64,000 bases of DNA from Delphinus delphis (lineage: Eukaryota; Chordata; Mammalia; Artiodactyla; Delphinidae). Where the stretch lies: contig NC_082687.1 in NCBI RefSeq assembly GCF_949987515.2, positions 19,886,148-19,950,147 of the forward strand, written 5' to 3'. Positions within the stretch are counted from its first letter, which is position 1, and each line of letters opens with the position of its first letter. The notes below the pieces were generated by a model. The model was not told the DNA's origin. It made no database searches and was given only the letters and a program-made list of their open reading frames with translations. The translations under genes were made by a program, and so were the position numbers. Of this stretch, positions 25,013-36,302 are shown one piece after another.

Positions 25013-25113
25013 GAAAAGAAAAAAGATAATTAACACGTTAAAAAAAAAAAAAAAAAAAAGGATTATCTGCCAGAGAGAAGATGGCAGAATTTTTTTTTTA
25101 AAAAAGGAGGACT

Positions 25114-25323
25114 GGGTTTCCCTGGTGGCGCAGTGGTTGAGAGTCCGCCTGCTGATGCAGGGGACACGGGTTCGTGCCCCGGTCCGGGAAGATCCCACAT
25201 GCCGCAGAGCGGCTGGGCCCATGAGCCATGGCCGCTGAGCCTGCGCGTCTGGAGCCTGTGCTCCGCAACGGGAGAGGCCACAACAGTGAGAGGCCCACGT
25301 ACCGCAAAAAAAAAAAAAAAAAA
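25114..25323 (+). mobile_element. CHR-type SINE
   Basis: This is a second full-length copy about 100 bp downstream of the previous one and in the same orientation. A 14-bp TSD, AAAAAAGGAGGACT, lies at 25100-25113 and 25324-25337. It is an independent insertion, not a duplication, because its TSD differs. Confidence 0.95.
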
Positions 25324-25915
25324 AAAAAAGGAGGACTTACATTCTAAACTGCCTGAAGAGAGAGTGAATTCATTGGCAGAATTTTTCTAGAGTAAAAGTG
25401 AGAACAGGACTGAAAAATTTAACACTAGACATGGATGTTTCTCCCATTACCTGCAGTCTATCCATAGAAGAAGAAGCTGATTAATATGCCTTTCTCCAGG
25501 AAAACTTCTGAAACTCAGAATTAGGAAAACTATTGTTGCCAAAATATTTTCTCCAAGAAAAATTCATTATATAAGAAAGAATTAAAGAAATTTTCATTCT
25601 ATAAAAGAGAATTCATGTAACCCACAAGAAAATTCCTCTTGTGATTAACAGCACAGACACATTTGGCACAAGCAGATGTTCATCCAGTAAGTATTTTAAA
25701 AACCAAAACAAACAAGCAAAATCCTCCAAAAGGAGAATTGACTGACTTGTAACTCCTCCACAAGGTGTTTCCCAGAAGCCTCCCACAGAACATGGCTCCC
25801 AAAAGTATTTGTTTGGCAGCAGCCTAGTGATACGTCTTGTAATATTTCTTTCAGTGATTACTTAACTACTGAAGTTTGCCTTGCATACTTTTCACAAGTT
25901 TCCACCTTCTTTCTT

Positions 25916-26120
25916 TTTTTTTTTTTTTGCCGTACGCGGGCCTCTCACTGTTGTGGCCTCTCCCGTTGCGGAGTACAGGCTCCAGACGCGCAGGCTCAGC
26001 GGCCATGGCTCACGGGCCCAGCCGCTCCGCGGCATGTGGGATCCTTCCGGACCGGGGCACGAACCGGCGTCCCCTGCATCGGCCGGCGGACTCCCAACCA
26101 CTGCGCCACCAGGGAAGCCC
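25916..26120 (-). mobile_element. CHR-type SINE
   Basis: This antisense full-length copy is flanked by a 15-bp TSD with one mismatch: TCCACCTTCTTTCTT (25901-25915) and TCCACCTTATTTCTT (26121-26135). Confidence 0.94.
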
Positions 26121-26339
26121 TCCACCTTATTTCTTAATTAGATTATAAGCTCTCTGAGGACAAGGACCTGTTATCATCATTGTAGTTTCTGTAGTCTTAA
26201 TACTGTTCCCTTAACATGACTAAGCAATGGAGCTACATAAGCGACTGATGATTTGTAACTTCTACTCATAGATCAAAATCTGAGATTAACAGTCGCCCTG
26301 GCTAGGGAGAGTATGATTTTCTAAACTATAATTCAAAAA

Positions 26340-26520
26340 ATCCACTCTAGGATTTAGGACTGCCTGAGGTTTTACCACTTCCTGTGTGATTTTGGTCAAG
26401 TACTTAATCTCTCAGCATCACATATTTCTCATGTGTAAAATTAAGTTAATAATGGTATCTGTATCACAGGATTGTTGTGATTTTGAAATGCGTTAATACA
26501 GATAAAGTGGTTAAGAGTTA
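26340..26520 (+). repeat. MIR SINE
   Basis: Retained MIR segments include TTTTACCACTTCCTGTGTGA, a TTAATCTCTCAGCATC-like block and ATCACAGGATTGTTGTGATT. Confidence 0.8.
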
Positions 26521-27339
26521 TGTCGCACAGGAAAAATCCAATAAATCCTAGATATAATTATGTTATGGACAAAAGGGTCTATGTGACTCCTAGGGTAGTG
26601 GGTAAAGATGCAAGTTTGGGAGTTAGAGATGGAAAGAATGAAGGGTATTTTCTCATATGGGTCCCAATCATCCCTGGCACAAAAGCAAACTAAGCTCTTG
26701 ACGTCACAGTTAAATGAATTATGAGTGTCTCTCATTTTCCTAAAACCTTCTGGAAACAATGATCACACTGTACACAGTCAACTTAAATGAGAGTGATATA
26801 ATATATCAAAATAGATCCACTGTCTTGAAGGAAAAGCCACCGGAGACCTAAGCACAACCTGGCCCTTCGGTCTGGCCTTTCCTGCCAGTTTCTCACCTGA
26901 ACGAGCAGGTTGGAAGGCATTCCTAGAAGATTTACCCCCCCCATTTCTCAGAATATAAAGGAAAAAAAAAAAAAAAAGAGGGAGAGAGATGCTCTTTCTC
27001 CCCTCCTTCCATGATCAGTGCTTCCCAGAACCTCCCTCATCTAATGCACCGTTAACCCCCCAACCCAAGAAAAAGTACACTGAGCAACAACAAGCTATGC
27101 GCACAACATGCATGTAATGACCACACACATACACCCCTTCTGTTTGCTACAGACCGCTAGCCTGGCCATCCATTGAAGTAAGCCAAGAGTTACCTCACTG
27201 CCTCTCCCTCTGGCATCCTTGGGCCATAAACTAATGAAAGGAAAGCTCTAACAATAGTTAAATGACTGACTGCTACAGGCAAAAGACTGAAGTAGAAAAT
27301 ATCTACCTTTGGGGCTTTTGCCTACTCTTCAGTCACGGC

Positions 27340-27560
27340 TGCTCTTCCAGAAGAAGGCAGAGCTTTTATGTACCTCCTGACGGCCTCCAGGATCAAGCAA
27401 TCATTACATCTCCTACAAACCACTGCAGTTTCCTCCTCAGCTCCTCTCTGGACCCACTCCGACACTTTCCACACCCTCATGCAGATGAATTTTCCAAAAA
27501 CACAAGCCTGATCCCATTCCATTGTCTCTGAAATTCTTTAATCAGACATATCCTTCTATC
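27340..27560 (+). repeat. L2 LINE fragment
   Basis: This is a short sense L2 remnant with CCTGATCCCATTCCATTGTC and flanking pyrimidine-rich blocks. Confidence 0.5.
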
Positions 27561-27654
27561 GTGCATTATAGTTACGCGTGCACATGTCATACGTCTACCT
27601 ATTAACTGTAAAGTCATGTGAGGGCTCAAATTGCCTTACTCATATTAAACCATC

Positions 27655-28660
27655 TTCACTCATTCATTCAAAAATATATATAATGAATACATGTTATGTA
27701 CCAGGCACTACACTAGCCCCTAGAGAGATGAGTCAGATCAATCCCTTCAATCTGTTCAAAATCATATTGGGTGTGTGTGTTGGGGTCGAGGAGAAGCCAT
27801 ATAAACAGAAATTTATAATATGTATAAAATTATGTCCATATTATAATTGCAATATATAATATGTTATGATTTCATAGGCACCAATTAATATAGGGTCACA
27901 TAAAAAGGGGCTCCTACTAAACCCCTGAGCAGGCTAAGAAAGGCTTCTCGGAAGAAGTCATGTCTAAACTGATACCTAAAACATAAGCACACATATATGG
28001 CGAACCAGGAACTACCGGCAGTCCATGAAGACTGGAATAATAGCAAAGGATAAAGCTTGAGAAATATACAGGAATCAGATCATAAAAAGGCTTAAGCCAC
28101 ATTAAAGTGTTTAAAGTTTATCTTGAAGGCATTTAATTGTTTTAATAAAATGAGCAATATGATTAGATTTGTACTTTTAAGGGACCACTCTAATCAGAGT
28201 ATAGTAGTTATTTGAAATATTTGTTGAACACATGAATAGCTAAGTGTCGTTAGCATAATAAAAAATTTCAAGAATTCAAAAAGACAGCAAATCAGTGGTG
28301 GTTGTGATGCCCCAGAAAGGTTTTATGGAGTTTAGCTGGGTTTTTTTAAAATTTAAGATTTTGATAGGGCAATTCAAGGAAAAATAGGACATTGCAGTTG
28401 GAAACAGGAAGGGTGCAAGGAAGATGATGAGGTAGAAAAGTGGTTGAGTAGAAGTATAAGTGATTTCATAGAAGAATGAATAATTTAATTGAGTGAGTGC
28501 TAGGTCTGGGCAGGCAGCTTAACGTCTCAGGGTCAACCTTGCGGTGCAGAGCCTCAGAAGTCAGCCTTCAGATTTAGATTTCACCAGCCAAGAGACAGTT
28601 CATGGAGGAGATCTGAAAGAAGAGAGGCATACTCCAAGTATTGCTTTAGGAAGATTGAAG
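27655..28660 (-). repeat. L2 LINE, antisense
   Basis: The copy starts ACTCATTCATTCAAAAATAT, continues ATGTACCAGGCACTACACTA, and includes GGCTTCTCGGAAGAAGTCAT and TTAAGGGACCACTCTAATCA. These are the ordered antisense blocks of an L2 3' region. A short GT run lies at 27769-27781. Confidence 0.72.
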
Positions 28661-30018
28661 GTGAATTGAAAGGGATTTAAAAACAAAGTTCAGGCAACCT
28701 GTGAAAGAAAAAAAGAAGATGCGCTGCAGGATACGTATCAAATGAAAAAATAAAGTTAGGAGAGAGAAGCAAAAGTCTAAGGTTGAGTGATGGTGGGAAA
28801 CAAAGGTTGCCGCACATGCCAACCTGCCACACCCACACCCACATCTCCATCACGCCCACTAAGCCTCCTCAGGAGACTGAGTTATTTAAATGGAGCCATT
28901 TCCACTGCAGCTTAGTGTGATCATTTAGAGGTGAGGTGTTCTGAAGGAGAAATTAAGAGAAAAGACCACTTGGAGAATGAGAAAGGAACATCTGAACAAA
29001 CAAAAGGTGGCACTGAGCCCATTCTTAAATCCCCTAAATTAATCACTCAGGGCATTCACTCAGCTGGGGCTTCCCTTTGTATTTTAGAAACTCCCTGAGA
29101 TACAGCAGACTTACACTCAGTCATGGGCCCCAGAGACCCCTTTAGATAAAAGAACTCCCTCCTCTCACTTGTTTGGGTTGCTTCTTCTACCTGCTCTTTG
29201 TACCCTCAGAAACCATAAGAAGCAAAACAGTAAACTCAGTTATTCTATTGTTTCCAGTTTGAACTCAGGTCACTTTGATATCCCAAAGCAACAAGTTCTT
29301 TTAATAGTACTTAAGGACACTGAAAAAATACTAGAAGACCTTCCAAAATTGTCTCAATTTTTAGTACAGTAGTCCTATTACATGGGAAAAGCTGACCTAA
29401 GCCCTCATCTAAAGGAACAATGTCATCTGTAAACAGATCTCATAGAAGATTCAATAAATCCCTGGCCCAAAGAAATTAATTCTATCTTTTCAACCTTCTG
29501 CAAAGTCAGAAAATCAAGCTTTTCACATATATTATTATTCTACTTTGCTGCAGGTAAGGAAACTAAAATTGCATTCTTTAAGGTATGGAGATATTAACAG
29601 ACCTAAATTTTCCTCCAAACTGGATGACTTCCTACTGGAGCAGAAATAAATGTCAGCAAATTAATAGATTCTTCTGGAATGGCATTTCATTCGACACCAT
29701 TTAACTGATGATTGTTTTCATTAGGACTTTTTAGAACATCCAACAGATGTTCGCTAGGTCTGATTAAGTGATAAATTTTCCACGGCTTCCCTTTATTTCC
29801 AAACTATGGGCTTCTTCCCATCTCTTTTTGATGCCCACAGAGGCCATGATGAGGGTAGTTAAATATGCAAACAGAAGAGTGAGAAACAAGGTGTCAACAT
29901 ACTTATAATTTACCTATTGAGGTGTCCTACTTACTCATAAACTGGGACTCATACTGCTAATAAACTTAAGCAATTTTCCTAAATTATTTAGGTGTATTTT
30001 CCAGTGTCTTTGCCAAGG

Positions 30019-30126
30019 CGTGGCTCAGCGGTCTATTGTCCCTTTATAATTCATCAACACCTCCAGACATTGCGTGGCTCAGCAGTCTTTTGTTCCTTTA
30101 TAATTCATCAACACCTCCAGACATTG
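30019..30126. repeat. 54-bp tandem duplication
   Basis: A unit beginning CGTGGCTCAGCGGTCTATTG (30019-30072) is repeated head to tail at 30073-30126 with three substitutions. The second unit begins CGTGGCTCAGCAGTCTTTTG. The unit is not a recognised repeat. Confidence 0.92.
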
Positions 30127-31079
30127 CAACATAAGGAGATAATTTAAGTCAAAACAATGTGTGGGCTACAGATACGCAGCTGCAAGTCAAGTCCCCAAGC
30201 TTCTTTCCAAGCATATGACCGCCCCTACTCCTACCTAGAAATGCTTTAGTCAGGTCAGCTGTTTCCCCCACTTGAAGAGACTGCAGCTCGACAGAAAATA
30301 CTTAGAAAGTTGTTTGCTTTATTTTCTAAAATATCAGTATAACATGGGGTCATTTCAGTTTTTCCAATGTATCATTTTTTAGACATTGAACCAACTGTAA
30401 TGCCATGCCAGAATTGGATCTATAGTTTACTAAAGAACATGCATAAGAGGACCACAAAACCCTTCTACATCAAAGGGAGGTCACTTTGATCCCTCATGGC
30501 ATCAGAGCCTTATACTTGTTGAATACTGCATGTTTTAAATGAGGTAAGATATTTCTAACAAAAAGAATGCCAAACTATAATGTTATTAGCAAGGAATTTA
30601 TCTGATTAAAGTTTCCCTAACTGTAATCTAAGGTCAAATACATCGGGAAATGCTAGATTTCCAAGAGTGGAGTATAGTATGCAGCATTTCCGAAGCAACT
30701 TGGACCACAAAAACTTTTTGTAACACAAACTAATATCACGCAGAAGTGACAATACAGAAAATACTGAACACTGCCATTCATCATCAGTTATCACTGGAAC
30801 CAGAGCAGAAGGAAAAAAAATACCAAACCACTGAGTAAACAGAGTTTTTAAAAGTAGAGAGAAGTTTGGGGGAGGATGCCAAAAGCACACTTCGCTTACT
30901 TCACAATTTTAAGAAATAATCATAGAATATTTATGACGGAAATAACGAAGAATCTATAATATCATCCTTTTTGCAGTTTACTAGCAGGTATGGTCTTAAT
31001 TGCTCCTAGGTAACTCATGGTGACCCTTAAATTTTAGGAATTACCAAATGCCTGTATAATACTGTGAATATGTCCTAAG

Positions 31080-31565
31080 ATAGGTTTGTTTGTTCGTTTT
31101 TGAATGAATGAATGAAAATTCGAATCAAACCCTTGACCTGACAGATGACTAAAAGCTATGGCTTTAAACCCAGTTCGACCCACCGACTGGATGCTTGATC
31201 TTGGTCTCAGGGCCCCCCTCGGCCTCCCTATCTCTATACAGTAGGCCCTTCAGACCCAAATGCCTCGGGTAACGTACACCAGAAAGACACAACTACATTA
31301 CATCTCGATAGCAGTCGTTACCCACCGAGCTACTGTTAACGAGGGTGGCCTGTGAGCCACTGTCTCTGCCGGGAAGACTTCAGGACGCCATTCCTATCTA
31401 AAACGCCATTCCTATCTAAGATGCTTCCCGCTCTCGACTACTTCATAAACTTTTGCATAAAACCTTATAACCACAAGCGTCTGAGGACTCAGTTCATCGG
31501 GCATAAAACTGCAATTTCTGGCTTCCTCGTCACCGCCAGCACTTTAACCCCGGCCAGAGAGACAG
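31080..31565. other. CpG-containing, LTR-like block next to exon 1, with 18-bp tandem duplication
   Basis: The block lies just inside intron 1. It has more CpG than the rest of the intron and LTR-like AATAAA-variant segments (TTCATAAACTTTTGCATAAA). It contains ACGCCATTCCTATCTAA twice in tandem at 31385-31402 and 31403-31420. It may be an old LTR or the edge of the CpG island. I cannot assign a family. Confidence 0.3.
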
Positions 31566-31649
31566 GTCTAGTGAAAAGCAGGACCCGCCTCACACTGGAG
31601 AAACGTAACGAAATTCTTTCTCCAGCACTTTTCCCCATTAAACAGCGTT

Positions 31650-32330
31650 CCTGGGCAAATGGACGTCTCCGGAAACCCCGGCGGGGAAGGGCGGCCGGGC
31701 CCGCGCCCTACCTGGTTGAAGTGCAGCTGCCCGGGCTCGGGGTCGCCCTCCACAGGGGCGGCTCCCAGCTGCTCCAACAAGCGCCCGAGCTGCGCCGCCG
31801 ACAGGCTCAGGTTCGCGCCGAACACGCTCAGCACATCCTCGCTGAAGGCGAGCGCGGGCCCCGCCGCCTCCCCTCCGAGGCCGGCGGCCGCCAGGAGCAA
31901 AAGCCCAGCCACCGCCCGGCCCGGGGCCATCCTGGCCGGGGCTGCCCCTCGCGGGCCTGAAACGGACTGGAGCGCACAGGGAAGCGCCGGGCGCACCCGA
32001 GTCGGTGCCCAAGGGCGCGGGTCAGGCGTCGGCGCCGGTCCGAGTCAGCGGTGGCGCGGGGCGCCCTTGGTCCTCCGCCGCCTTCGAAAGAGCAGCAGCC
32101 CGCGACCTGCCGGGCATTGAAGTGGCGGTGCCGCTGGGGGTGGGGAGCGATAGACAGAGCGGGCCCCCGGGCCTCCTGGAGAGCCTGAGATAAAGAGGAC
32201 AAAGGGGGACAGAGATAAAGGCCACCCGGCTACCGCCGGCCGTCCCCGGGAGCACTGCGAGGCCGAAGCCCTCGAACGCCCGGCCGGGCATGGGGCCAAC
32301 TGCCCCGGAGCCGGGTTCGCAAACGTCCCA
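31650..32330 (-). promoter_or_regulatory. SLC39A8: CpG island and likely SLC39A8 promoter/5' UTR region
   Basis: The stretch is dense in CpG and GC runs, unlike the AT-rich surroundings. It covers coding exon 1 and about 400 bp upstream of the start codon. No TATA box is evident at a plausible distance, which fits a dispersed CpG-island promoter. Two heptamers matching the metal-response-element core TGCRCNC lie on the minus strand at 31976-31970 and 31995-31989, immediately upstream of the ATG. The transcription start site itself cannot be fixed from sequence. Confidence 0.8.
31712..31930 (-). CDS. SLC39A8: SLC39A8 (ZIP8) coding exon 1, residues 1-73
   Basis: This is the first coding exon of the ZIP-family (SLC39) metal-ion importer ZIP8, a plasma-membrane/lysosomal carrier of Zn, Mn, Fe and Cd. 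The minus strand reads [20 protein letters not shown] and continues to HFNQ, which I recognise as the ZIP8 N-terminus. Residues 1 to about 22 form a leucine/alanine-rich signal peptide. An N-glycosylation sequon NLS lies at about residue 40, and NQC spans the exon junction at residue 72. The ATG at 31930 has A at -3 and G at +4, a strong Kozak context. The frame is open upstream to about 31996 without another ATG, so this ATG is the start. The exon is 219 nt (73 codons), ends in phase 0, and is followed by donor GTAGGG at 31711. It lies in a CpG island. The 5' UTR start cannot be placed from sequence alone. Confidence 0.96.
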
Positions 32331-32719
32331 GGATTAGCGTGCAGTGTGATGACACATGCTCTTTCCGGATAGAAAGCCCTACACCGCGCCACTTCTTAGG
32401 AAGAACTTAAAGTACATGGGCTGTAGAACCCCACCTCCTCTTCTTTCTTTCTGCTTAATTCCCTCACAGCAAACTTATAAGGGGTGAGACGTGTAGCCCC
32501 CAGGAAGCTGCAGGAAATGGCCCCTCCGGTGTCCTGGGGTTTGAGTGTCTAAACGGGACCCTCCCTCTCCCAGATCTCTTCTCTGCAATGGCAAGCTAGT
32601 AGGTTAGCTAGCCTGCTAGGCTCTCACCTCGTCTGTTTGTTTCTCCGTCTGTTTATGTCCACGTGAGTCAGTCTCTCTCTCTCTCTCACTCTAACACTAT
32701 CCCAGGCAAGTCCGCTGTG

Positions 32720-32935
32720 AAACTCCGAGATCCTGCCCTGCGCTCTTTACTGATAACTGGAGGCTCTGTCCCCGCCTCCCTGCAGCACGTGGTGACACAT
32801 CCTCCGGCCTGAACTCCCGCGCGCGTCCACGCCGGGGCGCACAGCCTCTGGCCGTCTCTCCTGGCTGCCGTGGCGCATTCCCACCCTCGGCAGAGCCAGC
32901 TCCCCGCCGTCCCCCCTGGGGGTTACCTGAATGCC
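32720..32935. promoter_or_regulatory. Second, smaller GC/CpG-rich patch upstream of SLC39A8
   Basis: A second CpG-containing block lies about 0.8-1.0 kb upstream of the start codon. It includes CACGTG (E-box core) near 32787, a GCGCGCG run near 32819, and a further TGCRCNC core at 32739-32745. It could be the outer part of the same promoter, an alternative first exon, or the start of a divergent non-coding transcript. Sequence alone does not decide. Confidence 0.4.
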
Positions 32936-34559
32936 ACCTCCTGGTCCGTATTCCTAGCCTCCTTTCTGGTCTCGATGGTCTCTTTGTTAGCTTGTCGAAA
33001 CCAACTTCCTGGAATAGAGTCTGGAACCCTTTGCATTGTCTAAGAGATTAGCAGGAATTGGTTTTTTGTCTTACTTAACATCAGGAGAAAAGGGAAACCA
33101 AATCTGTAGCGGTGGTGGCGAGCTCTCTGAGCCGGCACTGCTCAAGCCGGCCCTTCCTGACGCCGCAAGGGATATCCGCAGATCAGAATGAATGTTTGTT
33201 TGTTCAGATGAGGGTTCAAGAAAAGCTGACTTAGGTGTGAGGTCAGCAAGCTTGTGCAAAGTGAATGCGGTGTTTGAGGGCAAAGGTTGTGTCTAGTGGC
33301 TACAACTGTCCAGAAATAAAGTGAAACCACGAATCACTGTTACATGGCTAAGGACAATAAGAGGAACTCAAAGCGTTCTTCTTGTCTGTCATGGGGGAGA
33401 GTGCACAGCCTCCTAAAATAGCACATTTTAAAAGAGGCACTTAGTCCAGACAAAAGGCAGGGGAAAGAATCTCATTTCCCATGAGGAACTTAGATGATGG
33501 AAGAAAGAGACAGGGAGAGAAAATTCCAGAAGGATGAACATCCAAGGGGGACATAACTGCAGGGCTGTCATATGGAGAGGGTTTAACTGTGTTTTAACTA
33601 CAGAGGGCAGAAGGCAGCAGTAACAAGGCAAAGTTACCAAGAGGAAAGTTTCTGCAGAAAATAAGGCACAACTTCTTTGGGAGGTAGTGATTTCCCCATG
33701 ATTGAAAGTGATTCAAACTCAGGGGTATGTAGGATTCCTGCCTTGGAGGGAGATCAACAAAATGATCTTGATGGTGTGTCCTTTCCAACTATAAAATCTG
33801 TGTATTCGTTGATACTAATTTACAGAATTACATTGGTGCAAAAAGGGCAAGTATCTCACCCAAGGGCCAGAAATAAGTTCATGTCACACTTCAGCTCTTA
33901 AATTACACAACTGATGGGGACTCTTCAAGATTTTTCTTGGATCCTTAAATATAGTTTGTTGCCTATTTTTCCTTTGACCCCAGCAACTCAAGGTGATCTT
34001 GGAAATCAATGAACACTCTAGATGGTTCACCTACACCCAACAAGCTATTCTTTCCCAGGTTGAACTGCAACGTTGATAAGATGTTGGACTTTCCACAAAT
34101 GTAAATGGGTTTCAAATTTTATATTGTGGATTTTCCAAATAAAATTTTATTTATCAGCCATTTGTGTCTATATATATATACATTTTGCCAGTCCATCAAC
34201 GCCACAAGATGATAAATAGTAAAATAAATAATAATCTTCTTGCTTGGCATCTTTACCAAAAACAGTTAACATAATGTAAGCATGCAATTAAAAGAGAGGA
34301 TTCAGAAAATTACAAGTTACTAACTACCAAATTGGTGAGGCTAATTCCTTCCACTCTAGTGAGATATAATCACCAAAGTACTACTTAGATAATGTTTTAG
34401 GGCCAAAAAAATATAGCATTCTACCAGCAATATCATTACTGAAGAAAAGGACTTCCAATTAAAAACATAAGGTGTAATGTAAAAACTAATTTTTCTCAGA
34501 AATTTGCCTTAAAGGTCAACTAATTTTAAATGATCATAATGACGGGAGAGTGCCAAGAA

Positions 34560-34700
34560 CACTGGCCAGGATGTAGAAACATGTCCTTTTCCTTTCTGAC
34601 TATGTCACCTGGGAAACCTGGGAAAGTCATTTGACCTAACCAAGACTCAATTCCCTCATCTATGAAAAAAAAATTGGGATAGAAGCACAAATATTCATTC
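34560..34700 (+). repeat. MIR SINE fragment
   Basis: The segment has a diverged MIR core: CTGACTATGTCACCTGGGAA, AGTCATTTGACCTAACCAAG and CAATTCCCTCATCTATGAAA. Confidence 0.7.
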
Positions 34701-35049
34701 CAGCCTTTTCATTTCTAAATGTCTAATCTAGAAGTCATCTATCAGAACAAAACATGAAACACCTAGAAGATAAATAAAAGTTCAATTCTCCACTTGAAAG
34801 GGCATTTAACATCAAATGTTATTTTTCTAATCTCTTTCAAATTTTTCTAAGTCCAAATCTTTTAGTACTATTGCAAATAAGGAGCAAATTGGCCACTTTT
34901 AAACTTTTCCATGCATTCATTTTCCTCTGGAAGGACTAAACAGTAAACCTAGGAAATGGTATGTCTTTTCCTTTCTTCCCCTTTTCTCTTTCTCTCTCTC
35001 CCAGTCCTAAAGCCATCAGGGGGAAGCATAGCATACTAAATAGTGTCTG

Positions 35050-35590
35050 TGTGGTGGGCAGTCACAGTGGCCCAAAGAAGGGTGTTGGAACCTGAACAAG
35101 GGAAGAAGGTATCCAAGTGGGAGGGAAATTTAGCGTGAGCTGTTAGAGCCCAAGCAGGGTGACGAAGGTGTCAAGATTGAGGGAGGAAACTTTGGAAATC
35201 AGAGGATGCATCCCTAATGAGGTAAGAGTATATTCATGCACCCTAGCACAGAATGTCAGCACCCAAGTATGATGAGTGAAGCTTCCTTCCTAGTACAGTT
35301 TGTCAGAGCCCAAGCTGGAAAGGAGGGCATCTACACAAAGCAGTGCCCTGATGTGGGGTGTCAAGAGTCAGAGCAAAGATTGGAGGGCATCCTTGGGTCA
35401 GAGGAGAGAAAGAGAAGCAGCCGATTGTGAAGTCAGAGGCTGGGTGGGTGAGGAGGGCCTTGGTGCTTGACTGTGGCCCTGCACAGAATGTCTGAGATGG
35501 ACAGGGTGCGGGGGCAGACCCTGCCAAGCAGCAACACGAGGTACCAGGGTCTGTGCAGTGAGGAGGGCAGCCTGACCTGGGGTGTGTGCT
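35050..35590. repeat. Degenerate tandem repeat with GTCAGAGCCCAAG-like units
   Basis: Related units recur at about 35143 (GTTAGAGCCCAAGCAGGGTG), 35257 (GTCAGCACCCAAGTATGATG), 35303 (GTCAGAGCCCAAGCTGGAAA) and, weaker, 35088 and 35367. Each is followed by a GGAGGGCATC-like stretch in the better copies. The array directly adjoins the LTR at 35593, so it may be retroviral-element internal or LTR sequence. Confidence 0.5.
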
Positions 35591-35592
35591 AG

Positions 35593-36302
35593 TGTGATTT
35601 ATAATGAGAAAAAGATATTTGGTCTTCATCTCTGTTTCTGGCACAGAGCTCCTAAAACCCTTGGAATTTCCTAAGTGATGCAAGTGTTAAAGGTGACTTT
35701 TGGACCCCCACCTAAGGATGGGGCTGGTTGCCAAGGAAACCAACCATGTGATAAGAAGTTTAGAATTTTCAATCCCACCCTCTTGACCCTCTGGGGAGAG
35801 GAGAGCAGCTGGAGGTTGAATCAATCACTAATAGTCAATGGTTTAATCAATCATGCCTATGTAATGAAGCCTTCATAAAAACCCAAAAGGACTGGGTTGG
35901 GAGAGAGTACAGGTTGGTGAACACGTGGAGATTCATGGAGAGTGGTGTGTTCAGAGAGGAAAGAAGCTCCACCCCCTTTCCCCAAACCTTACCCCTTGTA
36001 TCTCTTCCATCTGGCTATTCCTGAGTTATTTTTTTATAATAAACTGGGGATGGAGGAAGTAAAACATTTCTCTTGAGTTCTCTGCATCATTGGAATCTCA
36101 GATCTATAGACAGTTTATTAGAAGCACGAGTGGCAACCTGGACTTTGTGACTGACATGGGTGGGGGGACCGTCTTGCAGGAATGAGCCCTTAAACTGTGA
36201 GCTCTGACTCTATCTCCAGGCAGATAGTGTTAGCACTGAGTTGAATTGTAGGACACCCAGCTGGTACCTGAGAATGGCTTGGGTGTGTGTGGAAACCCAT
36301 CC
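35593..36302 (+). repeat. Endogenous-retrovirus-type LTR, unclassified
   Basis: This recognisable mammalian LTR has segments TGGTTGCCAAGGAAACCAAC, CAATCATGCCTATGTAATGA, ATAAAAACCCAAAAGGACTG, a polyadenylation-like ATAATAAACTGGGG and GAATTGTAGGACACCCAGCT. No open viral gene is next to it. I do not name the family with confidence. Confidence 0.65.

Larger units (their letters stand above)
7403..31711 (-). other. SLC39A8: SLC39A8 intron 1
   Basis: This large first intron, about 24.3 kb, runs from donor GTAGGG (31711) to acceptor TTTCAG (7403). It carries most of the repeats listed between those points. The following stretches of more than 300 bases show no feature that I can name: 8451-9133, 9476-9954, 10111-10854, 11131-11504, 12641-13090, 13322-13985, 14100-14847, 16145-16697, 17865-18385, 20795-21424, 21672-22198, 22442-22884, 23235-24429, 25338-25900, 26525-27335, 28665-30018 and 30127-31080. 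Regulatory elements could be hidden here but cannot be seen without cross-species alignment. Confidence 0.88.
32331..35049. other. 5' flank of SLC39A8, no gene seen
   Basis: Apart from the GC patch at 32720-32935, a short CT run at 32675-32692 and a MIR at about 34560-34700, nothing here is recognisable. Short frames are not gene-like. Promoter-proximal regulatory sites probably lie in its left part (inference from position only). Confidence 0.6.

Noticed and set aside
24788..25390. Long frames over the paired SINEs (up to 144 codons)
   Set aside because: The same peptide patterns recur at every CHR SINE in the window. They are translations of the SINE body, not genes.
31352..31960. 202-codon open frame on the plus strand across SLC39A8 exon 1
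   Set aside because: It is antisense to a confidently identified exon and is long only because the CpG island has few stops. It has no recognisable domain.
31638..32392. Several minus-strand frames of 89-124 codons over the CpG island
   Set aside because: They are out of frame with the ZIP8 start, arginine/proline/alanine-rich, and typical of GC-rich DNA. One may be a 5' UTR upstream frame, but there is no evidence of use.
35303..35683. 126-codon minus-strand frame
   Set aside because: It lies over the degenerate tandem repeat and the start of an LTR, and has no domain or conservation that can be seen.
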